A stretch of 64,000 nt of DNA from contig DATHMH010000050.1 in the NCBI GenBank assembly GCA_035487295.1, positions 1 through 64,000 of the forward strand. The letters run 5' to 3'. The stretch comes from QIAW01 sp035487295 (lineage in GTDB: Bacteria > Acidobacteriota > Terriglobia > Terriglobales > Acidobacteriaceae). The translations under genes were made by a program, and so were the position numbers. Of the stretch, positions 35,010-42,881 are shown piece after piece (the stretch's first letter is position 1; every line of letters begins with the position of its first letter). The notes beneath the pieces are model-generated. The model worked only from the letters and a program-made list of their open reading frames with translations, had not been told where the DNA came from and ran no database searches.

Positions 35010-35558
35010 TTACAGATGCATTTCCATCTGAACATCCGAGCGCGCATACGACGAGGCTTTCATCCGCTCCGGCGGAAGATGGCGGAAGCCTATCGATTCA
35101 TAGAGATGAATGGCATTGGTGAGTTTGCTATTCGTTTCCAGGTAAAGCCTCCGCGCACCCAGCGCTTTTGCCTGTGCCACGGTATACTCCAGCACCTTGC
35201 GGCCAATGCCGCCGCCCTGGCAGCGTTCGGTAACGGCCATCTTGGCGAGTTCGAACACGCCCGGCTCCATGACCACAAGCGCACAGCAGCCAACTGGCTC
35301 GCCGTCCGAAACGGCAATGAAAATGTGCCCGCCCGGCTTCAGGATCTTACTCATCGGATCGCCTAATGTGAGCTTGTCCGTCTCTTCGATGCGGAAATGT
35401 TTGGCGATCCACTCTTCGTTGAGCTGGCGGAATGCCTTCTCATCGCCAGGTTGAAATGGCCGGATTCGGATGTTGGAAGAAATCATCGGAATACTCTTTT
35501 CCGATGCTGCGGCAGAAGCAGATAGGTCCTTATGCACTGGCGCCTCCATACATACCAA
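35010..35558 (-). CDS. GNAT-family N-acetyltransferase
   Basis: 182 residues; the first 24 are unlike the family, and MISSNIRIRPFQPGD at 35486 may be the real start. Motif A is AVTERCQGGGIGRKVLEYTVAQA (acetyl-CoA binding, Q/RxxGxG), followed by RRLYLETNSKLTNAIHLYESIGF, the typical end. Substrate not predictable. It is divergent from the LysR gene across 62 AT-rich bases with partial dyads around 35580-35615 (AATATGTCCAATATATTG), so LysR may regulate it. Its stop codon adjoins a word repeat. Confidence 0.88.
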   Translation of the reverse strand: MVCMEAPVHKDLSASAAASEKSIPMISSNIRIRPFQPGDEKAFRQLNEEWIAKHFRIEETDKLTLGDPMSKILKPGGHIFIAVSDGEPVGCCALVVMEPGVFELAKMAVTERCQGGGIGRKVLEYTVAQAKALGARRLYLETNSKLTNAIHLYESIGFRHLPPERMKASSYARSDVQMEMHL

Positions 35559-35620
35559 TCTAGGCGGCGATGAAGTAATATGTCCAATATATTGTTAATA
35601 GGTATTAATATCTACTGTGT

Positions 35621-36544
35621 ATGGACCAGCAAATCGAATTACGGCATCTGCGTTACTTTGTTGCGGTCGCCGAGGAGTTGCACTTCGGACGCGCCGCCAG
35701 CCGCCTTCATCTTGCCCAACCGCCGCTCTCCCAGCAGATACGCAAGCTGGAAGACATCCTCGGACACGCGCTCTTTACCCGCACATCGCGCCAGGTGAAG
35801 CTGACCAGCGCCGGCGAACTGTTTTTTGACCGGGCCCGCAGCACCCTGCGCAAGGTGCAGGATGACATGGAAGTAGCGCGCAGCATCGGCCGCGGCGAAC
35901 TGGGTTTTTTGACCGTTGGCTTCATCGGAACGAGCATGTTGACCTCGCTTCCGGCCATGCTGGGCGAGTATCGCCGCCGCTATCCACGGCTGAATTTGCA
36001 GCTCCGGGAATCCTACACCTCAGGGGTGGTGCAGGCATTGCTGCAGAGCACCGTGGATGTGGGGTTTCTACGCGACAGCGGCCCGGTCGACGGACTCGAA
36101 ATAGAAACACTGTTTTCCGAACCCTTCGTATCATTCCTGCCCAAGAGGCACCCTCTGGCGAAACGCAAAACGCTTTCTGCATCCGATCTGCGTGACGAAC
36201 CTTTTGTCCTCTTCTCGCCGGCGGTGGGCAGCCGGGCACATCAGAAAACTGTCTCCATTTGTGAGGAGCGCGGATTCCGCCCGCGGGTAGTGCAGGAAGC
36301 CCCGCAATGGCTGACCATCCTGCGCCTGGTGGGCGCGGGCCTGGGTGTGACCATCGCACCGGCGTGCGTCGAGCAGATCGCCGCTCCTAACGTCGTCTGC
36401 CGCCCTCTGCTGAAGACATCGGTTAAAAGCGATATCGAACTCGCCTATCGCGCTGCTGAGGAGCGGGCCATTGTGAAAACCTTTTGCGCTATCGCCCGAG
36501 ACCGCCTAAACCCGCACACCGCAAATTTGCGCCGCTCCCGCTAA
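35621..36544 (+). CDS. LysR-family transcriptional regulator
   Basis: 307 residues. The N-terminal HTH (LRYFVAVAEELHFGRAASRL, HLAQPPLSQQIRKLE) spans about 7-45, followed by the linker helix and a two-lobed periplasmic-binding-like effector domain (about 92-300, VGFIGTSMLTSLPAML, SDLRDEPFVLFSP). Pattern is near the BenM/CatR type. Divergent from the GNAT gene; effector unknown. It stands between mreD and the ECF operon, on the strand opposite to all its neighbours. Confidence 0.93.
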   Translation: MDQQIELRHLRYFVAVAEELHFGRAASRLHLAQPPLSQQIRKLEDILGHALFTRTSRQVKLTSAGELFFDRARSTLRKVQDDMEVARSIGRGELGFLTVGFIGTSMLTSLPAMLGEYRRRYPRLNLQLRESYTSGVVQALLQSTVDVGFLRDSGPVDGLEIETLFSEPFVSFLPKRHPLAKRKTLSASDLRDEPFVLFSPAVGSRAHQKTVSICEERGFRPRVVQEAPQWLTILRLVGAGLGVTIAPACVEQIAAPNVVCRPLLKTSVKSDIELAYRAAEERAIVKTFCAIARDRLNPHTANLRRSR

Positions 36545-36597
36545 CCTCGGATCGTAATGGAACTCTCGTCGGCTGTTTGTCCACACGCTGATGATCT

Positions 36598-36655
36598 CAA
36601 TCCGCGTAGTCCGCGGTAGGAATTTTCCCTTTATGCACCCTTGTGCCCTTTGTAA
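36598..36655. repeat. CACAAAGG-type word repeat with a CCGCGGA word
   Basis: Read on the minus strand: ATTACAAAGGGCACAAGGG then TGCATAAAGGGAA, the word (A/G)CA(C)AAAGG in three variants, followed by CCGCGGACTACGCGGATTGA with CGCGGA twice. It lies in the 131-base gap downstream of mreD and the LysR gene. This is another of the word-like elements I recognise from many genomes. Confidence 0.55.
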
Positions 36656-36675
36656 TCAGATTTTTACGCGACCCC

Positions 36676-37212
36676 CTAAGCCCTTTGCTTAAATCTATCC
36701 AGAACCGCGAATACCACAATCGCCAGAAGGCCGTTGGCCAGAGCGGCCCCGATGCTATGCAACCAGTTTGCGGGGACATCTTGCAGCACCATGCCACGCT
36801 GCACCAGCACATAGACGATGCGGTGGATCATGTAAAACCCCACCGTGATCAGGAAGCGCGACCCGGGATTTTCCACGTCGATCCTGGTGGCCAGCGAAGA
36901 AGCGCCATAACCGACAAAAGTTTTGGCAATGCCGAATAATCCCAAGTAGTTGTGGGTCAGGGCATCCTGCGCCAGGCCGATGAGGCAGCCGGTAATCGAA
37001 CCCGCAATAGGATTGCGCCGGGCCACGCCAAAAAAAATCGTGACCAGCAGCGGCAGGTCGAAGACATCGAAGAAATGCAGCCTTCCATGAAAGGCCACCG
37101 GAAGATAGGACTGCAACAGCACCGCCGCCGCCGGTATGAACAACGTGGCCGCAAAATTGAAGCGGTAAACTTCAATCTCTTCCCGCGATGTATAGATTAC
37201 GGCGGCGTTCAT
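36676..37212 (-). CDS. mreD: Rod-shape-determining protein MreD
   Basis: 178 residues, five to six hydrophobic segments, the small integral-membrane subunit of the elongasome. FDVFDLPLLVTIFFGVARRNP and ITGCLIGLAQDALTHNYLGLFGI match the MreD family's central part. Overlaps mreC by four bases. The last gene of mreBCD; repeats follow instead of the expected mrdA. Confidence 0.9.
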   Translation of the reverse strand: MNAAVIYTSREEIEVYRFNFAATLFIPAAAVLLQSYLPVAFHGRLHFFDVFDLPLLVTIFFGVARRNPIAGSITGCLIGLAQDALTHNYLGLFGIAKTFVGYGASSLATRIDVENPGSRFLITVGFYMIHRIVYVLVQRGMVLQDVPANWLHSIGAALANGLLAIVVFAVLDRFKQRA

Positions 37213-38342
37213 TGCGGTTTGTTCTCCTCAGGAGCAGTTGCCGACGGCTCGGGTGTAGAGGCAGGCGTGGCAATTGGAGAGGGCGTAGCTGCCGGCTCGT
37301 TTTGTGGAACAGTCTTCACCGGCGGCTTCACCACTTTGGGTTTTGCCGGGGATGGAGTGGGCTTCGTATTTGAAACCGCGCTATTGCCCGCCGGGCCTGG
37401 CTTTACCCCCGCTGTGCTTTCCGCTGGTTTTTGTGTGATTCCTGGAAGGCGCTGCGCCAGGATGTCTGCCGCCTTCACAGGATTCTCTGAATCGGCTTGC
37501 GCCAACTGCGGCTGCGTTACCACCAGCACCTCATCCAGCCGGTTTAAATCTGCCGCCGGCTTGAGGTGGATATTCAGAAATAAATCGTTTCCCGATGAGA
37601 TCTGGGCCACGGTTCCAATAGGCAGTCCCTTCGGATAAATCCGGTCGCCCCCGCTGGTCAGCACGCGCTCGCCCGGCTCGACTTTTTCATCTACCATGAC
37701 GTGTTCGAGGGTCAGGTCGCCGGTGGTGGTTCCCTTGACCACACCATGCAGGCGCGATTTTTCCAGCAGGGCGCCCACTCCACTGCTGGCGTCATTCATT
37801 ACCAGCACCTGCGCTGTGAACGGAAAAACATCTTTCACTTTTCCCACGACCCCATCGGGAGTAATTACGGCCATATCGCTGCGTATCCCATCCCTCGCTC
37901 CACGGTCAATATAAAGTATGCGCGACAGCTCCGTGCCGCTCGATCCAATGACCTGCGCGGCAACCGTCTGCGAAACAAAATGCTGCTTGAAATCGAGCAA
38001 CGCCTGCAAGCGGCGTCCTTGAGCGGCATCCTCGGCCATTTGGGCCTGCTGGATGCGTAGTTGCTCGTTCTGCTCGCGCAACTCGCGGTTTTCCCGCCGC
38101 AGCCCGCCAATATTGAGGTAGTCGTGCCAGCTCTGGCCGAACCAGTTCCCGGTGGCGACAAAGACCCGCTCAACCGGGGTTATGACCCCTGAAATCCACA
38201 GGCGAATCATGCGCACCGAACCGGCCTCGGGCTTCCGGGGATCGATGGGACGCTTGACCTGCACCGCCAATCCAAAAACCTGCAGCAATAAAACCATGCC
38301 CAGGATCATGGGATTGCGATAGCGGCTGAAAAAGCTTTCCAT
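37209..38342 (-). CDS. mreC: Rod-shape-determining protein MreC
   Basis: 377 residues. A membrane helix at 12-28 (MILGMVLLLQVFGLAVQV), a coiled coil (about 70-110, GLRRENRELREQNEQLRIQQ) and the twin beta-barrel periplasmic domain (about 115-275, including VITPDGVVGKV, DASSGVGALLEKSR and LTSGGDRIYPKGLPIGTV). It scaffolds PBP2/RodA activation. Residues about 290-377 form a Pro/Ala/Thr-rich tail, which is long for the family. Confidence 0.93.
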   Translation of the reverse strand: MESFFSRYRNPMILGMVLLLQVFGLAVQVKRPIDPRKPEAGSVRMIRLWISGVITPVERVFVATGNWFGQSWHDYLNIGGLRRENRELREQNEQLRIQQAQMAEDAAQGRRLQALLDFKQHFVSQTVAAQVIGSSGTELSRILYIDRGARDGIRSDMAVITPDGVVGKVKDVFPFTAQVLVMNDASSGVGALLEKSRLHGVVKGTTTGDLTLEHVMVDEKVEPGERVLTSGGDRIYPKGLPIGTVAQISSGNDLFLNIHLKPAADLNRLDEVLVVTQPQLAQADSENPVKAADILAQRLPGITQKPAESTAGVKPGPAGNSAVSNTKPTPSPAKPKVVKPPVKTVPQNEPAATPSPIATPASTPEPSATAPEENKPQ

Positions 38343-38378
38343 GTGTAACTTGAGACAGAGCGGGTGAGAAGAATTTAG

Positions 38379-38412
38379 CCCGCCTGGAACACAGGAAATG
38401 CGTCCAGGCGGG
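38379..38412 (-). promoter_or_regulatory. Stable hairpin between mreB and mreC
   Basis: CCCGCCTGGA and TCCAGGCGGG pair over ten bases around a 14-base loop, in the 78-base gap after mreB. There is no U tract on the minus strand (CTAAATTC follows), so it is more likely to protect the mreB mRNA end or attenuate mreCD than to terminate. Confidence 0.5.
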
Positions 38413-38420
38413 TAAAACGT

Positions 38421-39485
38421 TTACTCGATTGATATTTTCCTGAGCAACTTAAAGTCGCTCAACATTTTCCCTGTGCCCAGCACCACGCTGGCCAGAGGGT
38501 CGTCGGCAATAGAGACCGGCAAGCCGGTTTCTTCACGGATGCGCTTATCCAGGTTCTTGAGCAGCGCGCCACCGCCGGTAAGAACAATACCGCGATCGCT
38601 GATGTCGGCAGAAAGCTCGGGCGGCGTGCGCTCCAGGGCCACGCGGATGGCGTTCATAATCGTGCCCACGCATTCGCTCAGAGCCTCGCGGATCTCGCTG
38701 TCATCCACGGTAATAGTCTTGGGAACGCCTTCGATCAGGTTGCGGCCCTTGATTTCCATGGTCAGGGGCTTATCGAGCGGATAAGCGGAGCCAATCTCAA
38801 TCTTGATCTGCTCGGCGGTGCGCTCACCGATGAGCAGGTTATATTTCCGCTTAAGGTAGTTCATGATGGCCTCATCCATCTGGTTGCCGGCCATACGCAC
38901 GGAGCGGGAATAGACGATGCCGCTGAGGGAAATCACCGCGATATCGGTGGTGCCGCCGCCGATATCCACCACCATATTGCCGCTGGGCTCGGTGATGGGT
39001 AACCCGGCGCCGATGGCAGCCACCATGGCCTGTTCGACCAAATGGACCTCGCTGGCCTTGGCGCGGTAAGCAGAATCCATGACCGCGCGCTTTTCCACCT
39101 GAGTAATCTCAGAGGGCACGCCGATCACGATGCGAGGGTGTACCAGCATCTTGCGGTTGTGCGCCTTCTGGATGAAGTAATTCAACATTTTTTCAGTGAC
39201 TTTGAAATCGGCGATCACGCCGTCTTTCATGGGCTTAATGGCCACGATGTTGCCGGGCGTGCGGCCCAGCATCTCTTTGGCTTCTTTGCCGACTGCTTCA
39301 ACCTCACCGGTCAGTTTGTTAATGGCGACAATCGATGGTTCGTTCACCACGATGCCTTTGCCCTTGGCATAGACCAGTGTGTTGGCTGTTCCTAAATCAA
39401 TCGCCAGATCGCTGGAGAACATGCTGAACAGGGAGCGGAAATTGTTGACTTTCGAATTCTGCGAGTGAAATCCGTTCGATGACAT
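38421..39485 (-). CDS. mreB: Rod-shape-determining actin homologue MreB
   Basis: 354 residues. Phosphate-1 DLAIDLGTANTLVYAKGKG, phosphate-2 MVVDIGGGTTDIAVISLSG and adenosine LTGGGALLKNLDKRI are textbook. An alternative start at MFSSDLAIDLG (residue 22) would give the usual MreB length, so the first 21 residues may be extra. It forms membrane-bound filaments that direct lateral wall synthesis. Order FecR-Ig, mreB, mreC, mreD on the minus strand; 157 bases separate it from the FecR gene. Confidence 0.96.
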   Translation of the reverse strand: MSSNGFHSQNSKVNNFRSLFSMFSSDLAIDLGTANTLVYAKGKGIVVNEPSIVAINKLTGEVEAVGKEAKEMLGRTPGNIVAIKPMKDGVIADFKVTEKMLNYFIQKAHNRKMLVHPRIVIGVPSEITQVEKRAVMDSAYRAKASEVHLVEQAMVAAIGAGLPITEPSGNMVVDIGGGTTDIAVISLSGIVYSRSVRMAGNQMDEAIMNYLKRKYNLLIGERTAEQIKIEIGSAYPLDKPLTMEIKGRNLIEGVPKTITVDDSEIREALSECVGTIMNAIRVALERTPPELSADISDRGIVLTGGGALLKNLDKRIREETGLPVSIADDPLASVVLGTGKMLSDFKLLRKISIE

Positions 39486-39642
39486 ACTTGTACTTTCTTT
39501 ATACTCCTAATTCTGCTGCCCACAACATATATCTAGGGGGTTTGAAACACTTCAGTGCAGTGTCCTCGCGCAAAAAGCCCGCGCGCGTGCGGCGATCATT
39601 TTTCGTCCATCCGGGCCCGCCCACCGGCGCAAGACCGACAGC

Positions 39643-40902
39643 CTATTGAATCACAACTCTCTTGGTCTGCGTGGCCACACCGCCTTTTTCGTTCTGGGCG
39701 GTGATCGTGATTATGTTCTCACCGGAAGGCAGCGGTGGTGTGAAATAAGTAAAACTGCCGTCTGTACCAATCACCGGAACCTGCTCGCCGTTGACCATGA
39801 CCCGCGCCCCTTGCTGGGTGTTGCCTTTGATCTCAATCACGTGGCTGTGCTGGATGAGTTGGCTTACTTCCAGCGCCAGCGAGACGCCTTCCGTCCCTTT
39901 TGTCACAATCGTGAACTCGCTTTTTTCACTTTCAATGGATTCATGGCCGTTCTCGTCGATGGACATCACTTCCCAGTAATATTTCCCCTCTTCCAGCCCG
40001 GTAACCCGCCAGGCTGTGTCCTCAACCTTGGCTTCTTTCTCGATGGAAGAGAAATAAGGATTGCGGGAAACACGCACATGATAGGTGGTAACGTCTTCCA
40101 CCGGAGCCCAACTCAAATCGGCTGACTTGGCATTGGCCGGAACAAAAATCGGCATCATGTTGGCCGGGGCCAGCAGCACGGGCGGGGCCATCTCTTTTTT
40201 CTTGGCGAAGGTCTGCTTTTCCGGGTCGATTGTCACCCTCTCGTAGGGGGCAATCTTTTCGGTTACATCTCCCATCTTGAGGGTGCCTTCGCCTTTCTTA
40301 ACCAATATCTCAGGAGCATTACCTCGATTGGAGGCCTCTAAGGCGCTATCGCGGCCCACCGTCGTAGATGCCTGATCAATCTTTACCTGCTGCGTGGAAG
40401 GCACTTCGCCGGTACTGAGCGATATGTCACCCGTATTCACGCGCACGGCAACCTGATTCTGCTGGGCGCTGTTGGTAGTGCTCTCTTCAATAGTGACCAG
40501 CGAATCCTGCTGAATGGTGTAGGTGCTGCCGTCGGCAAAGGCCACTCTGGCGATGCCTTCGGACATGGTCTGCACAACATCTCCTTGTTCAAGGGGCAGG
40601 TTGTAGTCGGCTTTGACCCAAAGACCAGTGGCCACTCTTTTCACGCGGACCGTGCCGTCAATGTTGGTGAAGTGGGCCTGAGTGGAAGGGGGTATCGAAC
40701 CTGTATCGCCGTCAACTTTTTTCCCCACCCAGTTGTCAATGGTATTCCCAATCTTCTCTACCAACGGGTGAGTCTGGTCGGGCAAAATAAAATATGAGGC
40801 AACCGCGCCCATCGCAATTACGGCCAGCGCAGTAAGCACAACGCTGCGGTAGGACACAGTCGTCCAGTCAACATGGATTCCGCCTTTTTTGATGTCGGCC
40901 AC
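39643..40902 (-). CDS. FecR-domain membrane protein with Ig/FN3-like repeats
   Basis: 419 residues. A cytoplasmic N-terminus, one membrane helix (about 21-41, VVLTALAVIAMGAVASYFIL), a FecR domain (about 75-225; EQGDVVQTMSEGIARVAFADGS and VRVNTGDISLSTG are typical), then a fibronectin-like domain (about 240-330, ADLSWAPVEDVTTYHVRVSR) and a C-terminal beta-sandwich (about 335-419, IEIKGNTQQGARVMVNGEQV). FecR folds bind envelope partners; no sigma gene is adjacent, so it is not a normal FecI/FecR pair. Position just upstream of mreB suggests a cell-envelope role. The gap 40903-41220 beyond it (318 bases) shows nothing but presumed promoters. Confidence 0.8.
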   Translation of the reverse strand: MADIKKGGIHVDWTTVSYRSVVLTALAVIAMGAVASYFILPDQTHPLVEKIGNTIDNWVGKKVDGDTGSIPPSTQAHFTNIDGTVRVKRVATGLWVKADYNLPLEQGDVVQTMSEGIARVAFADGSTYTIQQDSLVTIEESTTNSAQQNQVAVRVNTGDISLSTGEVPSTQQVKIDQASTTVGRDSALEASNRGNAPEILVKKGEGTLKMGDVTEKIAPYERVTIDPEKQTFAKKKEMAPPVLLAPANMMPIFVPANAKSADLSWAPVEDVTTYHVRVSRNPYFSSIEKEAKVEDTAWRVTGLEEGKYYWEVMSIDENGHESIESEKSEFTIVTKGTEGVSLALEVSQLIQHSHVIEIKGNTQQGARVMVNGEQVPVIGTDGSFTYFTPPLPSGENIITITAQNEKGGVATQTKRVVIQ

Positions 40903-41220
40903 GGCTCAGGAATTCGCGTGAAATTGCAAGCAGAGTAACACAAGGAACTCCCGTCGGAAATAGGTATTTCGACGGAATTGTGTTTGCCGTACCTGACTTA
41001 ACAAAACCATGGAAGTACAAACCCACATATGGCCCCCTGTTTCCGGGTTGTGGGTCCACCCGCGATTGGGGGGATTTGAGAAATCAGAGGATGCCCGGCT
41101 TATTGCCCACTACCTGTTTTCCTGGAAGAGACGGCTACCCTGCCCATGATGTACGATAAATTATTCGAGGTCGTTCCCGCGTTCGCGCAGCAACCCATAA
41201 CCCCCCGCTAAGGAAACCAC

Positions 41221-42717
41221 ATGGCTACCCCTAAAATCTATCGAAATTACATCAACGGAGAGTGGGTCGAATCCCCGACCGGCAAGACCTTCGAGAACCT
41301 GAACCCCGCCGACATCGCTGACGTGGTCGGCATCTTCCAGAGAAGCGGCAGCGAAGACATCGCCAATGCCGTAGACGCCGCCAAAGCGGCCTTTGAAACC
41401 TGGCGGCTGGTACCGGCGCCCCGCCGGGCTGAGATCATTTTTCGCGCCAGCGAGCTCCTGCTGGAGCGCAAAGAAGACTACGCCCGCGATATGACCCGGG
41501 AGATGGGCAAAGTGCTGAGCGAGACCCGGGGAGACGTGCAGGAGGCGGTGGATACCGGCTACTACATGGCCGGTGAAGGCCGGCGTCTGTTTGGCCAGAC
41601 CGTGCCCTCCGAGCTGCCCAACAAATTCGCCATGTCCGTGCGTATGCCGGTTGGTACATGCGGCATGATTACGCCCTGGAACTTCCCCATGGCCATCCCC
41701 TCCTGGAAGCTCTTCCCCGCCCTGGTCTGCGGCGATACCTGCGTGATTAAGCCGGCGGAAGATACCCCGCTTTCAACCTTCAATCTGGTGAACGCCCTTA
41801 TCGATGCCGGGCTTCCCAGGGGTGTGATCAACATCGTGACCGGCTTCGGGGAAGAAGCAGGCGCGCCGCTGACCTGCAACAAAGACCTGAGGGCCATCTC
41901 TTTTACCGGATCAAGCGAAGTCGGCCGCCTGGTAGGCGAAGCCGCAGCCCGCAGCTTCAAGCACTGCTCCCTGGAGATGGGCGGCAAAAACGCCATCATA
42001 GTACTTAAAGACGCCAATATTGACCTCGCGGTGGATGGCGCCGTGTGGGGCGGCTTTGGCACCACCGGCCAGCGCTGCACCGCCGCCAGCCGCCTGATTG
42101 TGCAGAAGAGCATATACAACGAAGTCGTGGATAAATTCCTGGAGCGCACGCGCAAACTCAAAGTCGGCAACGGGTTGGACGAAGGCACAGATATGGGTCC
42201 GGTGATTAACGAACAGCAGCTCCAGACGGTACAGAAATATGTGGAGATCGGCAAAAATGAAGGCGCCAAACTTCTGCATGGCGGCAACCGCCTGAAGGGC
42301 CCGGCTTACGATCGCGGCTGGTTCCATGAGCCCACCATCTTCACCGACGTTCATCCCAAGATGCGTATTGCCCAGGAGGAAATTTTCGGTCCGGTGGTCG
42401 CCGTGATACCCTGCGACGATTTTGACGCCGCCGTCGAGATTTCCAACGACGTGCAGTACGGCCTCTCAACCTCTATTTATACCCGTGACGTCAATAAAGC
42501 CTTCGTGGCCGCCCGCGATCTCGATGCCGGCATTACGTACGTAAACGCCCCCACCATCGGCGCCGAAGTGCATCTCCCCTTCGGCGGCACCAAACAAACC
42601 GGCAACGGCCACCGCGAAGGCGGCCAGGCAGCTATTGACTTCTATAGCGAATGGAAGTCGGTATATGTGGATTACTCCGACAGATTGCAGCGGGCGCAGA
42701 TTGACCGGGGGGAGTAA
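41221..42717 (+). CDS. NAD(P)-dependent aldehyde dehydrogenase
   Basis: 498 residues, the standard length. Catalytic Glu in LEMGGKNAIIVLKDA and catalytic Cys in FGTTGQRCTAASR are present, with the coenzyme-binding TPWNFPMAIPSWK and FTGSSEVGRLV. This pattern places it among the succinate-semialdehyde / alpha-ketoglutarate semialdehyde group, but substrate cannot be told from sequence. Start ATG 41221 follows AAGGAAACCAC. It oxidises an aldehyde to its acid in the cytoplasm. No pathway gene is adjacent. Confidence 0.92.
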   Translation: MATPKIYRNYINGEWVESPTGKTFENLNPADIADVVGIFQRSGSEDIANAVDAAKAAFETWRLVPAPRRAEIIFRASELLLERKEDYARDMTREMGKVLSETRGDVQEAVDTGYYMAGEGRRLFGQTVPSELPNKFAMSVRMPVGTCGMITPWNFPMAIPSWKLFPALVCGDTCVIKPAEDTPLSTFNLVNALIDAGLPRGVINIVTGFGEEAGAPLTCNKDLRAISFTGSSEVGRLVGEAAARSFKHCSLEMGGKNAIIVLKDANIDLAVDGAVWGGFGTTGQRCTAASRLIVQKSIYNEVVDKFLERTRKLKVGNGLDEGTDMGPVINEQQLQTVQKYVEIGKNEGAKLLHGGNRLKGPAYDRGWFHEPTIFTDVHPKMRIAQEEIFGPVVAVIPCDDFDAAVEISNDVQYGLSTSIYTRDVNKAFVAARDLDAGITYVNAPTIGAEVHLPFGGTKQTGNGHREGGQAAIDFYSEWKSVYVDYSDRLQRAQIDRGE

Positions 42718-42760
42718 GTCGATTGGATAGTTGACAATCCAAGAGCCACCGCATGTGTGG

Positions 42761-42780
42761 CACAGCCGTCCCCGGCTGTG
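42761..42780. repeat. CACAGCCG / CGGCTGTG hairpin element
   Basis: A perfect eight-base inverted repeat with a TCCC loop in the gap after the dehydrogenase, within GTGTGGCACAGCCGTCCCCG. It has no T tract, so it reads as a dispersed palindromic element rather than a terminator. CACAC/GTGTG-rich stems recur at 62020-62046. Confidence 0.45.
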
Positions 42781-42881
42781 TGCAGTAGTGCCAATATTTC
42801 AGCGGCTATCGTGTGGTTCTTGCTCCACACTTTTGTGCCCAGCTAGAGGTATCCTATACAGGACCATTTAGAGTCCCTCCC

